A DNA stretch of 7,364 nucleotides from Acidobacteriota bacterium (lineage in GTDB: Bacteria; Acidobacteriota; Terriglobia; Terriglobales; Acidobacteriaceae): positions 1 through 7,364 of the forward strand of contig JAJZCP010000070.1 in NCBI GenBank assembly GCA_021846065.1, given 5' to 3'. Position 1 is the stretch's first letter; each line of letters starts with the position of its first letter. The position numbers and the translations under genes were made by a program. Below, in pieces: positions 1-6,111 of this stretch. Under the pieces are notes generated by a model. The model searched no databases and was not told the origin of the DNA. It saw nothing but the letters and a program-made list of their open reading frames with translations.

Positions 1-841
1 GGCCATCTCCGCGTATCTCGAGGCTGCGCCGGTGCTCGATATGCCGGAGGCGAAGACGTTTGCACTGCGCTCGCTCGACCGGCTGCTGGCCAGCGTGTGG
101 GATGCGCCGAGCAGCACACTCAGCCGCGTGATTGCGTACGGCGACGGGCAGACCGCGGCCGAGCGCATCCCGGGCATGCTGGACGATTATGCGGCGACCG
201 GCCTGGCGTGCCTGGATGCCTGGGGCGCGACGGGATCGTTGCCGTACTACCAGACAGCGGAGCAGATTGCGCAGGTGCTGGTGACGCGGTTCCGCGATGA
301 AGCGAACGGCGGCTTTTTCGATACGCCTCGCGCAGACGATGCGCTCAGCGTGCTCGCTGCACGCCGCAAGCCGTTGCAGGACTCGCCGACGCCCGCCGGA
401 AATTCACTGGCTGCCATGCTGCTGCTTCGCGTGGCGGCGCTGAATGGTCGCGAGGATTTTGAGCAGGCCGCGGCGGCCGCGCTGCAGTCGTTTGCCGGGG
501 TCGCGGGACAGTTCGGCCTGTACGCCGGCGCCTACGGGCTGGCACTGCGTCGTTATCTCGAGCCGCCCACGCAAATCTGCATTGTCGGGGAGGATGCGGC
601 GGCGGCCGCACTGGAGCGCGCTGCCGAGCGGCCGTTCCTGGTGCCTCGAACGATTGTGCGGCTGACCGCAGCGCAGATTGCGCGTCGTGAATTGCCGCCG
701 TTACTAGCGGAGACCTTGCCACATCTGCCGGACTTGGCTTCTGGAAGAAGCTTCGCTGTGGTGTGCAGTGGGCGGAGCTGCCAGCCTCCAATGTTTACGC
801 CCGACGCTCTGGCTGAGGCACTGCGCGCTGCCGCCAGGTAG
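1..841 (+). CDS. YyaL/SPATA20-like thioredoxin-domain protein (DUF255 family), C-terminal part
   Basis: The frame is open from base 2 to the TAG at 839-841, so the start lies left of the window; the GTG at 32 is an internal Val. About 279 residues are visible, against roughly 650-700 for the full family. Seen, numbered from the first complete codon: GMLDDYA (about 58-64), NGGFFDT (about 102-108), PAGNS (about 131-135), followed by a Leu/Ala-rich helix, and a late CSGRSCQPP motif (about 255-263). These match the alpha-barrel (six-hairpin glycosidase-like) half and the conserved Cys-x4-Cys-x-x-Pro end of the YyaL/SPATA20 family. The N-terminal thioredoxin-like domain would lie outside the window. 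The biochemical role of the family is not established, so no reaction is assigned. The gene ends 21 bp from the convergent DUF4239 gene, and I see no strong terminator in that gap. Family assignment is by remembered motif pattern. Confidence 0.85.
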   Translation, partial: AISAYLEAAPVLDMPEAKTFALRSLDRLLASVWDAPSSTLSRVIAYGDGQTAAERIPGMLDDYAATGLACLDAWGATGSLPYYQTAEQIAQVLVTRFRDEANGGFFDTPRADDALSVLAARRKPLQDSPTPAGNSLAAMLLLRVAALNGREDFEQAAAAALQSFAGVAGQFGLYAGAYGLALRRYLEPPTQICIVGEDAAAAALERAAERPFLVPRTIVRLTAAQIARRELPPLLAETLPHLPDLASGRSFAVVCSGRSCQPPMFTPDALAEALRAAAR

Positions 842-862
842 CGATTGGTAACAGGCTGGGTA

Positions 863-1630
863 TCACTGAAGCGGTTCGCGCATGGTTTGTTGCGCGCGCA
901 AAAAGGCGCGGCTGCTGACATGCACGGAACCTTGAAAGGGACGGTCGATGTCTCCGATCGCGACCAGGGCCAGGGAGATCAAGAGGCTGCAGGCAAGGAT
1001 CAAAATTCCATGCAAGGGATGGTTGTCGCTTCCGATCATGCAGCAGGAAGCAATGGTGATGATGCCGCCGATCACCAGCACCGTCCACAAAATCGTCGGC
1101 ATCGCCGTTTCGCTCTCGAGCACGCGCAGCCGCCGGTGTTCCGTCATGGAGTTCAGCTCGCTCATCGCCTGATTCAGACTCACTTCCTGCGTGGAGTTGA
1201 CGACGTAGGAGCCCGTCATCTGCCGCCACATGGTCTGAATATAAGGCTGCGCCGCATGAGGAACTCCCTCATGGTTCATAGTGGCCCACTCAACATTGAT
1301 CACGGCCTGGACGTACTGCAGCACTGCCTGCTGGATCACCGTGCGCTGTGCGGCGGGCAGGCCGTCGGCGGTGCGGTAGAGATCCACGGCTGCGTTGGCT
1401 TCGGCGTTTGCGTTGGCTTCCGCCGTCTGGAAGTTGGCCCAGACCGCGTATAGCATGAAGCCCACCATGACCGCATAGATCGTGCCCAGAATTGAGATCT
1501 GCCAGCCGATCACGTCATTGTGGGCGCGCCGCCGGCTCGGTGGCCATATGTGGTTCAACACCACCAGCCAAATGACGGAGAGCGAAACCCAAAGGACAAT
1601 TAGATAGAAATTCTGCGCCGTATCGAGCAA
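863..1630 (-). CDS. DUF4239 (bestrophin-like) four-helix membrane protein
   Basis: From the chosen TTG start the product is 255 residues. Hydrophobic segments lie at about 8-29, 45-65, 177-200 and 206-225, with a long hydrophilic, mostly helical stretch (about 66-176) between the second and third. Family-like marks are the Ala/Glu-rich region after helix 2 followed by a DLYR segment, an EW pair (about 114-115), an RRLR segment before helix 3, and RPFQG (about 230-234) after helix 4. This is the DUF4239 layout, which is distantly bestrophin-like; a channel function is only suggested by the family name. Start choice: GGAGGG at 1640-1635 sits 4 bases before TTG 1630. The in-frame ATG at 1657 and the farthest ATG at 1747 have no evident ribosome site and would add 9 or 39 residues that do not look like DUF4239. 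A weak -10-like TACGAT lies at 1661-1656, which would also exclude those ATGs if real. It is divergent from rnhB. Confidence 0.8.
   Translation of the reverse strand: MLDTAQNFYLIVLWVSLSVIWLVVLNHIWPPSRRRAHNDVIGWQISILGTIYAVMVGFMLYAVWANFQTAEANANAEANAAVDLYRTADGLPAAQRTVIQQAVLQYVQAVINVEWATMNHEGVPHAAQPYIQTMWRQMTGSYVVNSTQEVSLNQAMSELNSMTEHRRLRVLESETAMPTILWTVLVIGGIITIASCCMIGSDNHPLHGILILACSLLISLALVAIGDIDRPFQGSVHVSSRAFLRAQQTMREPLQ
1391..1420 (-). repeat. Short tandem duplication inside the DUF4239 gene (period 18 bp)
   Basis: A 12-bp sequence at 1391-1402 recurs exactly at 1409-1420. On the coding strand it gives AEANAN followed by AEANAA just after the second membrane helix. The 18-bp period keeps the frame, so it lengthens a helical linker by six residues. 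It is a local in-frame duplication, not a mobile element. Confidence 0.75.
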
Positions 1631-1634
1631 CACA

Positions 1635-1640
1635 CCCTCC
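1635..1640 (-). promoter_or_regulatory. Ribosome binding site that decides the DUF4239 start
   Basis: The minus strand reads GGAGGG, 4 bases before a TTG codon at 1630-1628. It is the only strong Shine-Dalgarno match near any candidate start of this gene. A GTG one codon earlier is too close to it to be used. Confidence 0.55.
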
Positions 1641-1776
1641 GGTGAACTCTCGCACATCGTAAAGCAAAGTTTTGCGGCTCGGAGAAAAAATCGGCCACGG
1701 CACCCGCATGTTGAGCGGTGGTGCCGCGCTTTCGTCCGGTTCTGCACAAGCGCCTTCGCGTTAAACTGCTGGGCAG

Positions 1777-2490
1777 ATGCCCCAGAAACGCCGGAAAGAA
1801 GAAGATCCCGAAGGGCTGTCGGCGCAGACGCGCAAGATGCGTATGCTACGGGCGTTAGCGTGCGGCAACAAGCATGAGCGGCTGGCCTATCAGCAGGGTG
1901 CGCTCTTCGTGGCCGGGGTGGACGAGGTGGGCCGGGGTGCTTTGTTTGGCCCAGTGGTAGCTGCGGCTGTCATTCTGCCGCCCGATACGCGCATCCGCGG
2001 GGTGCGCGACTCCAAGCAACTTGAGCCAGAGGATCGGCTGCGGCTGGAGGTTGTCATCCGCAAGCGGGCTGTAGCTGTCGGGATCGGTCATGCGGATGTG
2101 GCGACCATCGACGCGATCAATATCCGGCGCGCCTCGCACCGCGCCATGCTGGCCGCAATCGCGGCGCTAAGTCCTGCGCCGGATCATCTGCTGATCGATG
2201 CCGAGACGTTGGATATTCCGTGCAGGCAGCAGGCGATCGTCTATGGAGATTCGGTCAGCATCTCAATCGCCGCCGCTTCGATTCTGGCGAAGGTCTATCG
2301 CGATGCGTGGATGTGCCGATATCACGAAGAATTTCCTCAGTACGGCCTGGCGTCGCATAAGGGTTATGGCACGCCGGAGCATCTTCGGGCTCTCCTGGAC
2401 CATGGGCCTTCGCCGCTGCACCGCATGTCTTTTGAGCCGGTACGGCGGATGATGGCGGCACGCGGGGAACCAGTGATGGAGATGGCGTAG
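1777..2490 (+). CDS. rnhB: Ribonuclease HII
   Basis: 237 residues. It cleaves RNA in RNA-DNA hybrids and starts removal of single ribonucleotides misincorporated in DNA; cytoplasmic and metal-dependent. Seen: GVDEVGRGALFGPVVAAAV (47-65) with the acidic pair D49/E50 and the GRG loop (52-54) that reads the ribonucleotide junction; DSKQL (78-82); D141 in LLIDA; D158 in GDSVSISIAAASILAKVYRD (157-176); and KGYGTPEH (195-202) with the conserved Tyr197. D49, E50, D141 and D158 fit the family's DEDD set, so the enzyme should be active. The catalytic core begins near residue 45, leaving an N-terminal extension of about 40 residues that is basic at first. Bacterial RNase HII is often near 200 residues. 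ATG codons at 1837 and 1843 (M21, M23) are alternative starts; none has a strong ribosome site, so I keep the farthest one. The gene is divergent from the DUF4239 gene and convergent with msrQ. Confidence 0.96.
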   Translation: MPQKRRKEEDPEGLSAQTRKMRMLRALACGNKHERLAYQQGALFVAGVDEVGRGALFGPVVAAAVILPPDTRIRGVRDSKQLEPEDRLRLEVVIRKRAVAVGIGHADVATIDAINIRRASHRAMLAAIAALSPAPDHLLIDAETLDIPCRQQAIVYGDSVSISIAAASILAKVYRDAWMCRYHEEFPQYGLASHKGYGTPEHLRALLDHGPSPLHRMSFEPVRRMMAARGEPVMEMA

Positions 2491-2505
2491 AAACGGCAGA
2501 AAAGC

Positions 2506-2525
2506 GGATTCCCTGCAGGAATGAC
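2506..2525. repeat. Small palindromic intergenic element, REP/dRS3-like
   Basis: Between the convergent ends of rnhB and msrQ lies GGATTCCCTGCAGGAATGAC. ATTCC (2508-2512) and GGAAT (2518-2522) pair around a 5-base loop. The pattern of ATTCC and GGAAT arms next to GACAGCAA resembles dispersed intergenic palindromes common in GC-rich bacteria, and is reminiscent of the Neisseria dRS3 type. Only one copy is present here, so its repeated nature is inference. No T-run follows on either strand, so it is not a classic terminator. Confidence 0.4.
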
Positions 2526-2548
2526 AGCAAGCGAACGCAGCGGTAGAT

Positions 2549-3175
2549 TCAGGCCGCGACGGCGGTCCGAAGCTTCCGGCGGCGCTGCTCCCGGATGGTC
2601 CACACGATTCGCGCTAAAAACAGTATCGTCAGCACCGCGGTTACGCGCCACGGCGTCAGCACGCCGGACTTCACAATCCACCAGTAATGGATGACGCCGG
2701 CGATGGCTGCCACATAGGCCAGCCGATGGATGCGCTGCCAGCGTTTGCCCCCGAGCTTGCGCAGGACAAACATGGGCGAAGTGACGGCCAGAATCAGCAG
2801 ACAGAGCCAGCCCGCCATGCCCGCCATAATGTACGGGCGTTTGGAGAGATCCTGAATCATGGCCTGCACGCTGAAGCCGGAGTAGAGCCACACCCAGGTG
2901 AGCAGGTGCAGGCATGCGTAGAAAAACGCAAACAGGCCAAGCATTCGCCGAAAGCGGATCAGCCAGCCCAGGCGAGCGCTCAGACAGCGCACGGGAGTAA
3001 TCGCCAGCGAGATGAGCAGAAAGTAAAGCGTCCAGAAGCCAGTCCGGTGCGTGATGGTCGCTACCGGATCCGGCCCCAGCGCATTGGTGAAGCCGCGATA
3101 GACCAGATGCCCCAGCGGTATGAGGCACGCGGGGAACACAAACCATTTCAGCGTGACGATCGAGCGATTTGTCAT
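2549..3175 (-). CDS. msrQ: MsrQ, haem-binding membrane subunit of methionine sulfoxide reductase
   Basis: 208 residues, the usual MsrQ length. It is an integral inner-membrane haem b protein (ferric reductase-like transmembrane domain; formerly YedZ) that supplies electrons to MsrP for reduction of methionine sulfoxide in periplasmic proteins. Six hydrophobic helices are visible at about 8-28, 45-62, 77-97, 116-134, 151-168 and 174-193. His90 (YACLHLLTW), His150 (RWQRIHRLAY) and His163 (GVIHYWW) fall within one residue of the E. coli haem-ligand histidines as I remember them (91, 151, 164), and the spacing is identical. The C-terminus is basic (EQRRRKLR), consistent with a cytoplasmic tail. 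The start ATG lies 7 bp after the msrP stop, so the two are surely co-transcribed; no strong ribosome site precedes it, which suggests coupled translation. Confidence 0.95.
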   Translation of the reverse strand: MTNRSIVTLKWFVFPACLIPLGHLVYRGFTNALGPDPVATITHRTGFWTLYFLLISLAITPVRCLSARLGWLIRFRRMLGLFAFFYACLHLLTWVWLYSGFSVQAMIQDLSKRPYIMAGMAGWLCLLILAVTSPMFVLRKLGGKRWQRIHRLAYVAAIAGVIHYWWIVKSGVLTPWRVTAVLTILFLARIVWTIREQRRRKLRTAVAA

Positions 3176-3182
3176 GCGGCGG

Positions 3183-4148
3183 TCAAAAGTCCTTGCGCAA
3201 ATCCATCCCTTTGTAGAGATACGCTACCTGGTCGCCGTATCCGTTGAACATCAACGTAGGCTGCCGCGCCTTCCAGAATGGAGCGCCGATGACGCGCTCG
3301 TACTTCTGGCTCCAGCGGGGATGATCGACGTTGGGGTTCACGTTCGAGTAGAAGCCATATTCGTTGGGCGCGGACTCATTCCAGGTTGTGCGCGGCTGAT
3401 TCTTAACGAATTTGACTTCGACCAGAGACTTCGCGGATTTGAAGCCGTACTTCCACGGCAGCACCATCCGAATGGGCGCTCCATCCTGGTTCGGCAGCAC
3501 CTGGCCGTACAGTCCGAAGGTCAGCAGGGCCAGCGGATTCATGGCCTCGTCCATACGCAGGCCTTCTGAGTACGGCCAATGGAGATCGACCTGGCGGATC
3601 CAAGGCTCTTCCTGGGGATTGTCGAGCGAAAGAAACTGAACGTACTTCGCCGAACCCAGCGGCTCACACTGCTTGATGAACTCCGAGAGAGAATAGCCCG
3701 CCCACGGAATCACCATGCTCCACGCTTCCACGCAACGGTGCCGGTAGACGCGCTCTTCCATCGGCTGCAGCTTCAACAACGTATCGATGTCGAACGTTTT
3801 GGGTTTCTTCACCAGCCCGCTCACTTTCACCGTCCACGGGCGCGTCTTCAGGCGCCAGGCGTTATGCGACGGGTCGCTCTTCTCGACGCCAAACTCGTAG
3901 AAATTGTTGTAGGTTGTGATGTCGTTGAAAGAGGTGAGCTGCAGGCCGGTCGAAGAGTACTTACTGGGAACGGTCGCGAGTTTCTGCGTGTCTGCTTCCA
4001 CGGCTTGCGGGTGGGCCATGTGCCGCAGGAATGGCGTCGCCAGGGCCGCTGCGCCCGCGGCGCCTGCCATAAATGCGCGCCGGTTCATGTAAGCGGATTG
4101 CGGCGTAATCTCAGAACTGGGAATTTTTGGAATGTCGATTCTTTTCAT
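3183..4148 (-). CDS. msrP: MsrP, molybdopterin methionine sulfoxide reductase catalytic subunit
   Basis: 321 residues from the chosen start; similar over its full length to E. coli MsrP (YedY). This periplasmic Mo-cofactor enzyme repairs oxidised methionines with electrons from MsrQ. Seen: an MNRRAFMAGAAGAAAL segment (21-36), a twin-arginine Tat signal with R23/R24 and a hydrophobic stretch; TTYNNFYEFG (78-87), a cofactor-contact segment; RHRCVEAWSMVIPW with C139 as the Mo-ligating Cys; NGAPIR-like DGAPIR; LPWKYGFKS; EYGFYSNVNP then VDHPRWSQ; and QPTLMFNGYG near the end. All key residues are present. Start: ATG 4148 has AGGAG 6 bases upstream, whereas an in-frame ATG at 4178 would add ten residues, lacks such a site and makes the Tat leader unusually long. 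It is followed by msrQ after 7 bp. The 126 bp upstream hold a -10-like TCTAAT (4196-4191) without a good -35, so a separate promoter is possible but unproven. Confidence 0.97.
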   Translation of the reverse strand: MKRIDIPKIPSSEITPQSAYMNRRAFMAGAAGAAALATPFLRHMAHPQAVEADTQKLATVPSKYSSTGLQLTSFNDITTYNNFYEFGVEKSDPSHNAWRLKTRPWTVKVSGLVKKPKTFDIDTLLKLQPMEERVYRHRCVEAWSMVIPWAGYSLSEFIKQCEPLGSAKYVQFLSLDNPQEEPWIRQVDLHWPYSEGLRMDEAMNPLALLTFGLYGQVLPNQDGAPIRMVLPWKYGFKSAKSLVEVKFVKNQPRTTWNESAPNEYGFYSNVNPNVDHPRWSQKYERVIGAPFWKARQPTLMFNGYGDQVAYLYKGMDLRKDF

Positions 4149-4154
4149 GTGGTT

Positions 4155-4159
4155 CTCCT
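4155..4159 (-). promoter_or_regulatory. Ribosome binding site deciding the msrP start
   Basis: AGGAG on the minus strand, 6 bases before ATG 4148-4146. It selects this codon over the in-frame ATG at 4178. Confidence 0.7.
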
Positions 4160-4274
4160 GATCCCACTTTCGTGACATGCAGACACAGCTATTAGACCCA
4201 TTTACGAGCGCGGGTGTTACAAGAAAAGAACGAAAAAGGAAGCTCTGTGGATGGGATCGTAACCCGCCGAATAT

Positions 4275-5417
4275 TCAGGACCGCGCGCGCACATCCGGCG
4301 CCTTGTACCAGTTGTGGAAATAGCGCATCAGCGGGCGCTCCACGGCCAGATAGAAGAGAACGCCGGAGCCCGCGCATAGCAGCAGGCACAGAAGAATCGC
4401 GACGTCGCCGCCCCAGCGGTCCAGATACCGCCAGAAGTGCTCCGCAACGCTGCGCGCGGGCACAGTGCACAGATAGATCGAATACGATGCGTCCCCCAGG
4501 AACACTGTCAGCGCCGCCGGCAAAGATCGCATAGCGGGTTGCCAAAGCAGGCTGCCCAGAACAATCAGCGCCGAAGGAACGCCCCATAGCGCCACCCGCA
4601 GCCAACTGCTGGAGCCATTGAGCACCATTCCCTGATAATTGATCGCGCCGTATCCGGTGATCAGCGTGGTGAGAAGACCGGCGATGCCAAGGGCCAGAGT
4701 GAATCGTCCCAGCACGACCGCGCGCCGCTCGGTTCCCGCACCCGCGCGCCGCGCATAAAGCTCCCCGATCATACAGCCCAGCAGGAATTCAATCAGGATG
4801 GGGTTGGCCCAGATGATGAGCAGCGGACGGCGGAAGTTCACCAGCGCGCCGAAGGCGACCATGGCCGCCAGCGTCAGCACGGTGTTGCGCACCAGGGTTC
4901 GCGGGGTGCGCCACATCCAGAAGGTCAGGATGACGTAGAAGTACATCTCAAAGACCAGACTCCAGCCCAGCGACAGCACCGGCGATGGAGCGGGAAAGTG
5001 TGGCGAGGGAAACAGAAGTATTGTTGGCAGCCACGCGACAGACGTCCAATCGATGGGGTGCCGTCCAGTTTCCGCCAGTAGAATGACGACGCCCGTCAAA
5101 ATCCAATAGATGGGATAAATGCGCGTGAAGCGGCGCGAAAGAAAGCGCAGGGGAGACTCGCTTTGCCGGAGGGCTGTACGGGAAGCCACCAGCGAGACGA
5201 TGAAGCCGCTGATGACAAAAAACAGATCGAGGCCACAGGCTCCAAACCCGGCGAGGTGAGGAATGTCTCCCTGGATAGATCGGGATTGTGAAAGGGAAGC
5301 GTCGATCGAGTGGGTCCACAGCACCAGCAGCGCGGCCGCTGCCCGCAACGCCTGAAGGATTCGTAGCTTGCCGCCCGCTGCGCTGGGCTCGGGAGATAAG
5401 GCCGGCGTGCTGCTCAT
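4275..5417 (-). CDS. Acyltransferase 3 family membrane protein (OafA-like)
   Basis: 380 residues. The family moves acyl groups, commonly acetyl, to sugars of surface polysaccharide, lipopolysaccharide or other glycans across the inner membrane. Seen: LQALRAAAALLVLWTH (21-36) with Arg25 and the conserved His36; GLDLFFVISGFIV (62-74); RRFTRIYPIYW (95-105), the Arg-rich loop; LGWSLVFEMYFY (150-161), the family's WSL-x-x-E-x-x-FY; and a string of further hydrophobic helices (about ten in all), with SYSIYL near residue 320 and a VERPLMRYF segment near the end. Length is typical for a stand-alone member, with no C-terminal SGNH domain. The substrate cannot be read from the sequence. The ATG overlaps the stop of the upstream gene (ATGA at 5417-5414), so translation is probably coupled. 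It precedes msrP by 126 bp on the same strand, with no clear terminator between; a longer transcript is possible. Confidence 0.93.
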   Translation of the reverse strand: MSSTPALSPEPSAAGGKLRILQALRAAAALLVLWTHSIDASLSQSRSIQGDIPHLAGFGACGLDLFFVISGFIVSLVASRTALRQSESPLRFLSRRFTRIYPIYWILTGVVILLAETGRHPIDWTSVAWLPTILLFPSPHFPAPSPVLSLGWSLVFEMYFYVILTFWMWRTPRTLVRNTVLTLAAMVAFGALVNFRRPLLIIWANPILIEFLLGCMIGELYARRAGAGTERRAVVLGRFTLALGIAGLLTTLITGYGAINYQGMVLNGSSSWLRVALWGVPSALIVLGSLLWQPAMRSLPAALTVFLGDASYSIYLCTVPARSVAEHFWRYLDRWGGDVAILLCLLLCAGSGVLFYLAVERPLMRYFHNWYKAPDVRARS

Positions 5418-5911
5418 TCTGAAAACAGGCCTTCCTGTTGCTCTGCCTTTTTGCGCGGAGCGGACGGCCGGATCACCGCCAGAACTTCAAACGTTGTAAG
5501 CGCCGATCGTGGCACAAAGATGCGCTGCGTATTGGAACGCAAATCCGGCGGCGTGAACTGGATGCCCTCCGGATCCAGCAGGGACGCATCATTGCTGGCC
5601 AGTCCTTCCATCTCGTCGCCATCGCGGAAGCGGAGGCGCAGCCACAGCCCCGGACTGCGGGGCCGTCCGGCGAAGACGCGCCGCGCCAGGCGCTCGGGAT
5701 CGTCCCCCTGCAGGAACTCCCGAACAAAACAGAGCATCTTCACGTCCCCGGTTTGGAGCGTGAGCACTTTACCGCTCTGATCGATCAGCTCCAGCAGTCC
5801 ATTGCGGGCAAAGTTGGAGGGCGAGGCATAGCCCGACTGTACATCCCGGCTGAATTTGCGGACCAGGACTTTTTTCCGGCCCGATCCGGATTGTATGGGT
5901 GGTGGCTGCAG
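5414..5911 (-). CDS. Conserved small protein with two related beta-rich halves; probable CTG start
   Basis: I recognise the type (small soluble proteins in acidobacteria) but not a function. First ATG/GTG/TTG is GTG 5767, giving 117 residues, but the same frame is open back to a TGA at 5944-5942 and reads like protein throughout, with GC-rich third positions. The chosen CTG (5911-5909) has GGAG 6 bases upstream and gives 165 residues. The first half (about 13-63) has KKVLVRKFSRD, SGY, NGLLELID and KVLTLQTGDVKMLCFV. The second half (about 89-147) has LWLRLRFRDGDEMEG, EGIQFTPPD and NTQRIFVPRSAL, then EVLAVI. The two halves follow the same pattern: a strand, a charged turn, a strand, a Gly turn, then two more strands. 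The linker 64-88 is Arg-rich; the tail is charged and ends GLFSE. No signal peptide or membrane segment. The stop overlaps the acyltransferase ATG by 4 bp. The coding call is firm; the start is inference, and a 5' frameshift is the alternative. Confidence 0.7.
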   Translation of the reverse strand: MQPPPIQSGSGRKKVLVRKFSRDVQSGYASPSNFARNGLLELIDQSGKVLTLQTGDVKMLCFVREFLQGDDPERLARRVFAGRPRSPGLWLRLRFRDGDEMEGLASNDASLLDPEGIQFTPPDLRSNTQRIFVPRSALTTFEVLAVIRPSAPRKKAEQQEGLFSE

Positions 5912-5917
5912 AGGCGG

Positions 5918-5921
5918 CTCC
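5918..5921 (-). promoter_or_regulatory. Candidate ribosome binding site for a CTG start
   Basis: GGAG on the minus strand, 6 bases before CTG 5911-5909. It is the only Shine-Dalgarno-like site between the upstream in-frame stop (5944-5942) and the first standard start codon (GTG 5767) that stands at proper spacing from a near-cognate start. The match is short, so it is suggestive only. Confidence 0.35.
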
Positions 5922-6001
5922 AGAGAAGATTGCCCAGGGTGTCAGCCAGGATTGTCGCACGGACGCGTGAGCGGAACGAAGCGGCGGCAGATGTATCCGC
6001 C

Positions 6002-6048
6002 GATGTGATATCATTGGGCTTTGTGTGCCCGGCAACACGGCTCACATC
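6002..6048. repeat. Inverted repeat with nested hairpin upstream of the nucleotidyltransferase gene
   Basis: GATGTGA (6002-6008) and TCACATC (6042-6048) are perfect 7-bp inverted arms, 33 bases apart. Between them lies GTGTGCCCGGCAACAC, able to form a smaller hairpin. The left arm also overlaps TGATATCA (6006-6013), a perfect 8-bp palindrome, and TATCAT (6009-6014) has 5 of 6 matches to a -10 box, though no good -35 stands 17 bases upstream. It lies in the 200 bp between two divergent genes and could be an operator or leader structure; the sequence alone does not decide. Confidence 0.35.
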
Positions 6049-6111
6049 TTAATGAAAACAGGGAGCTTAGCGACCGCCTGCCGCGGCCGTTAAACAGAGG
6101 GGCAGCAGGGC

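Noticed and set aside
895..910. CGCGC/GCGCG hairpin with an A-rich loop, considered as a terminator for the convergent pair
   Set aside because: It lies inside the DUF4239 coding region and no T-run follows it on either strand.
845..1453. Plus-strand open frame of about 202 codons opposite the DUF4239 gene
   Set aside because: Low-complexity Arg/His/Asp/Gln composition typical of antisense in GC-rich DNA; the minus strand has four clear membrane helices and family motifs.
2364..3146. Minus-strand open frame of 260 codons overlapping msrQ in another frame and the end of rnhB
   Set aside because: It would overlap two well-supported genes and has Ala/His/Arg-rich, motif-free sequence.
4191..4222. 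Possible msrP promoter, TTGTAA and TCTAAT on the minus strand
   Set aside because: The 20-base spacer is outside the usual 16-18 range and the -35 match is only partial, so it is not reported as a feature.
5785..6045. Minus-strand frame with an ATG at 6045, a possible true start of the small protein after a frameshift
   Set aside because: Its residues show no resemblance to the first repeat and no slippery site is evident. Kept only as an alternative explanation for the missing start.
5438..6052. Long plus-strand open frame (about 204 codons) opposite the small two-repeat gene
   Set aside because: Its translation is rich in Arg, Gln and His with no domain-like pattern. The opposite strand carries a protein with clear strand patterning and an ATGA overlap with a real gene, so this is an antisense shadow.
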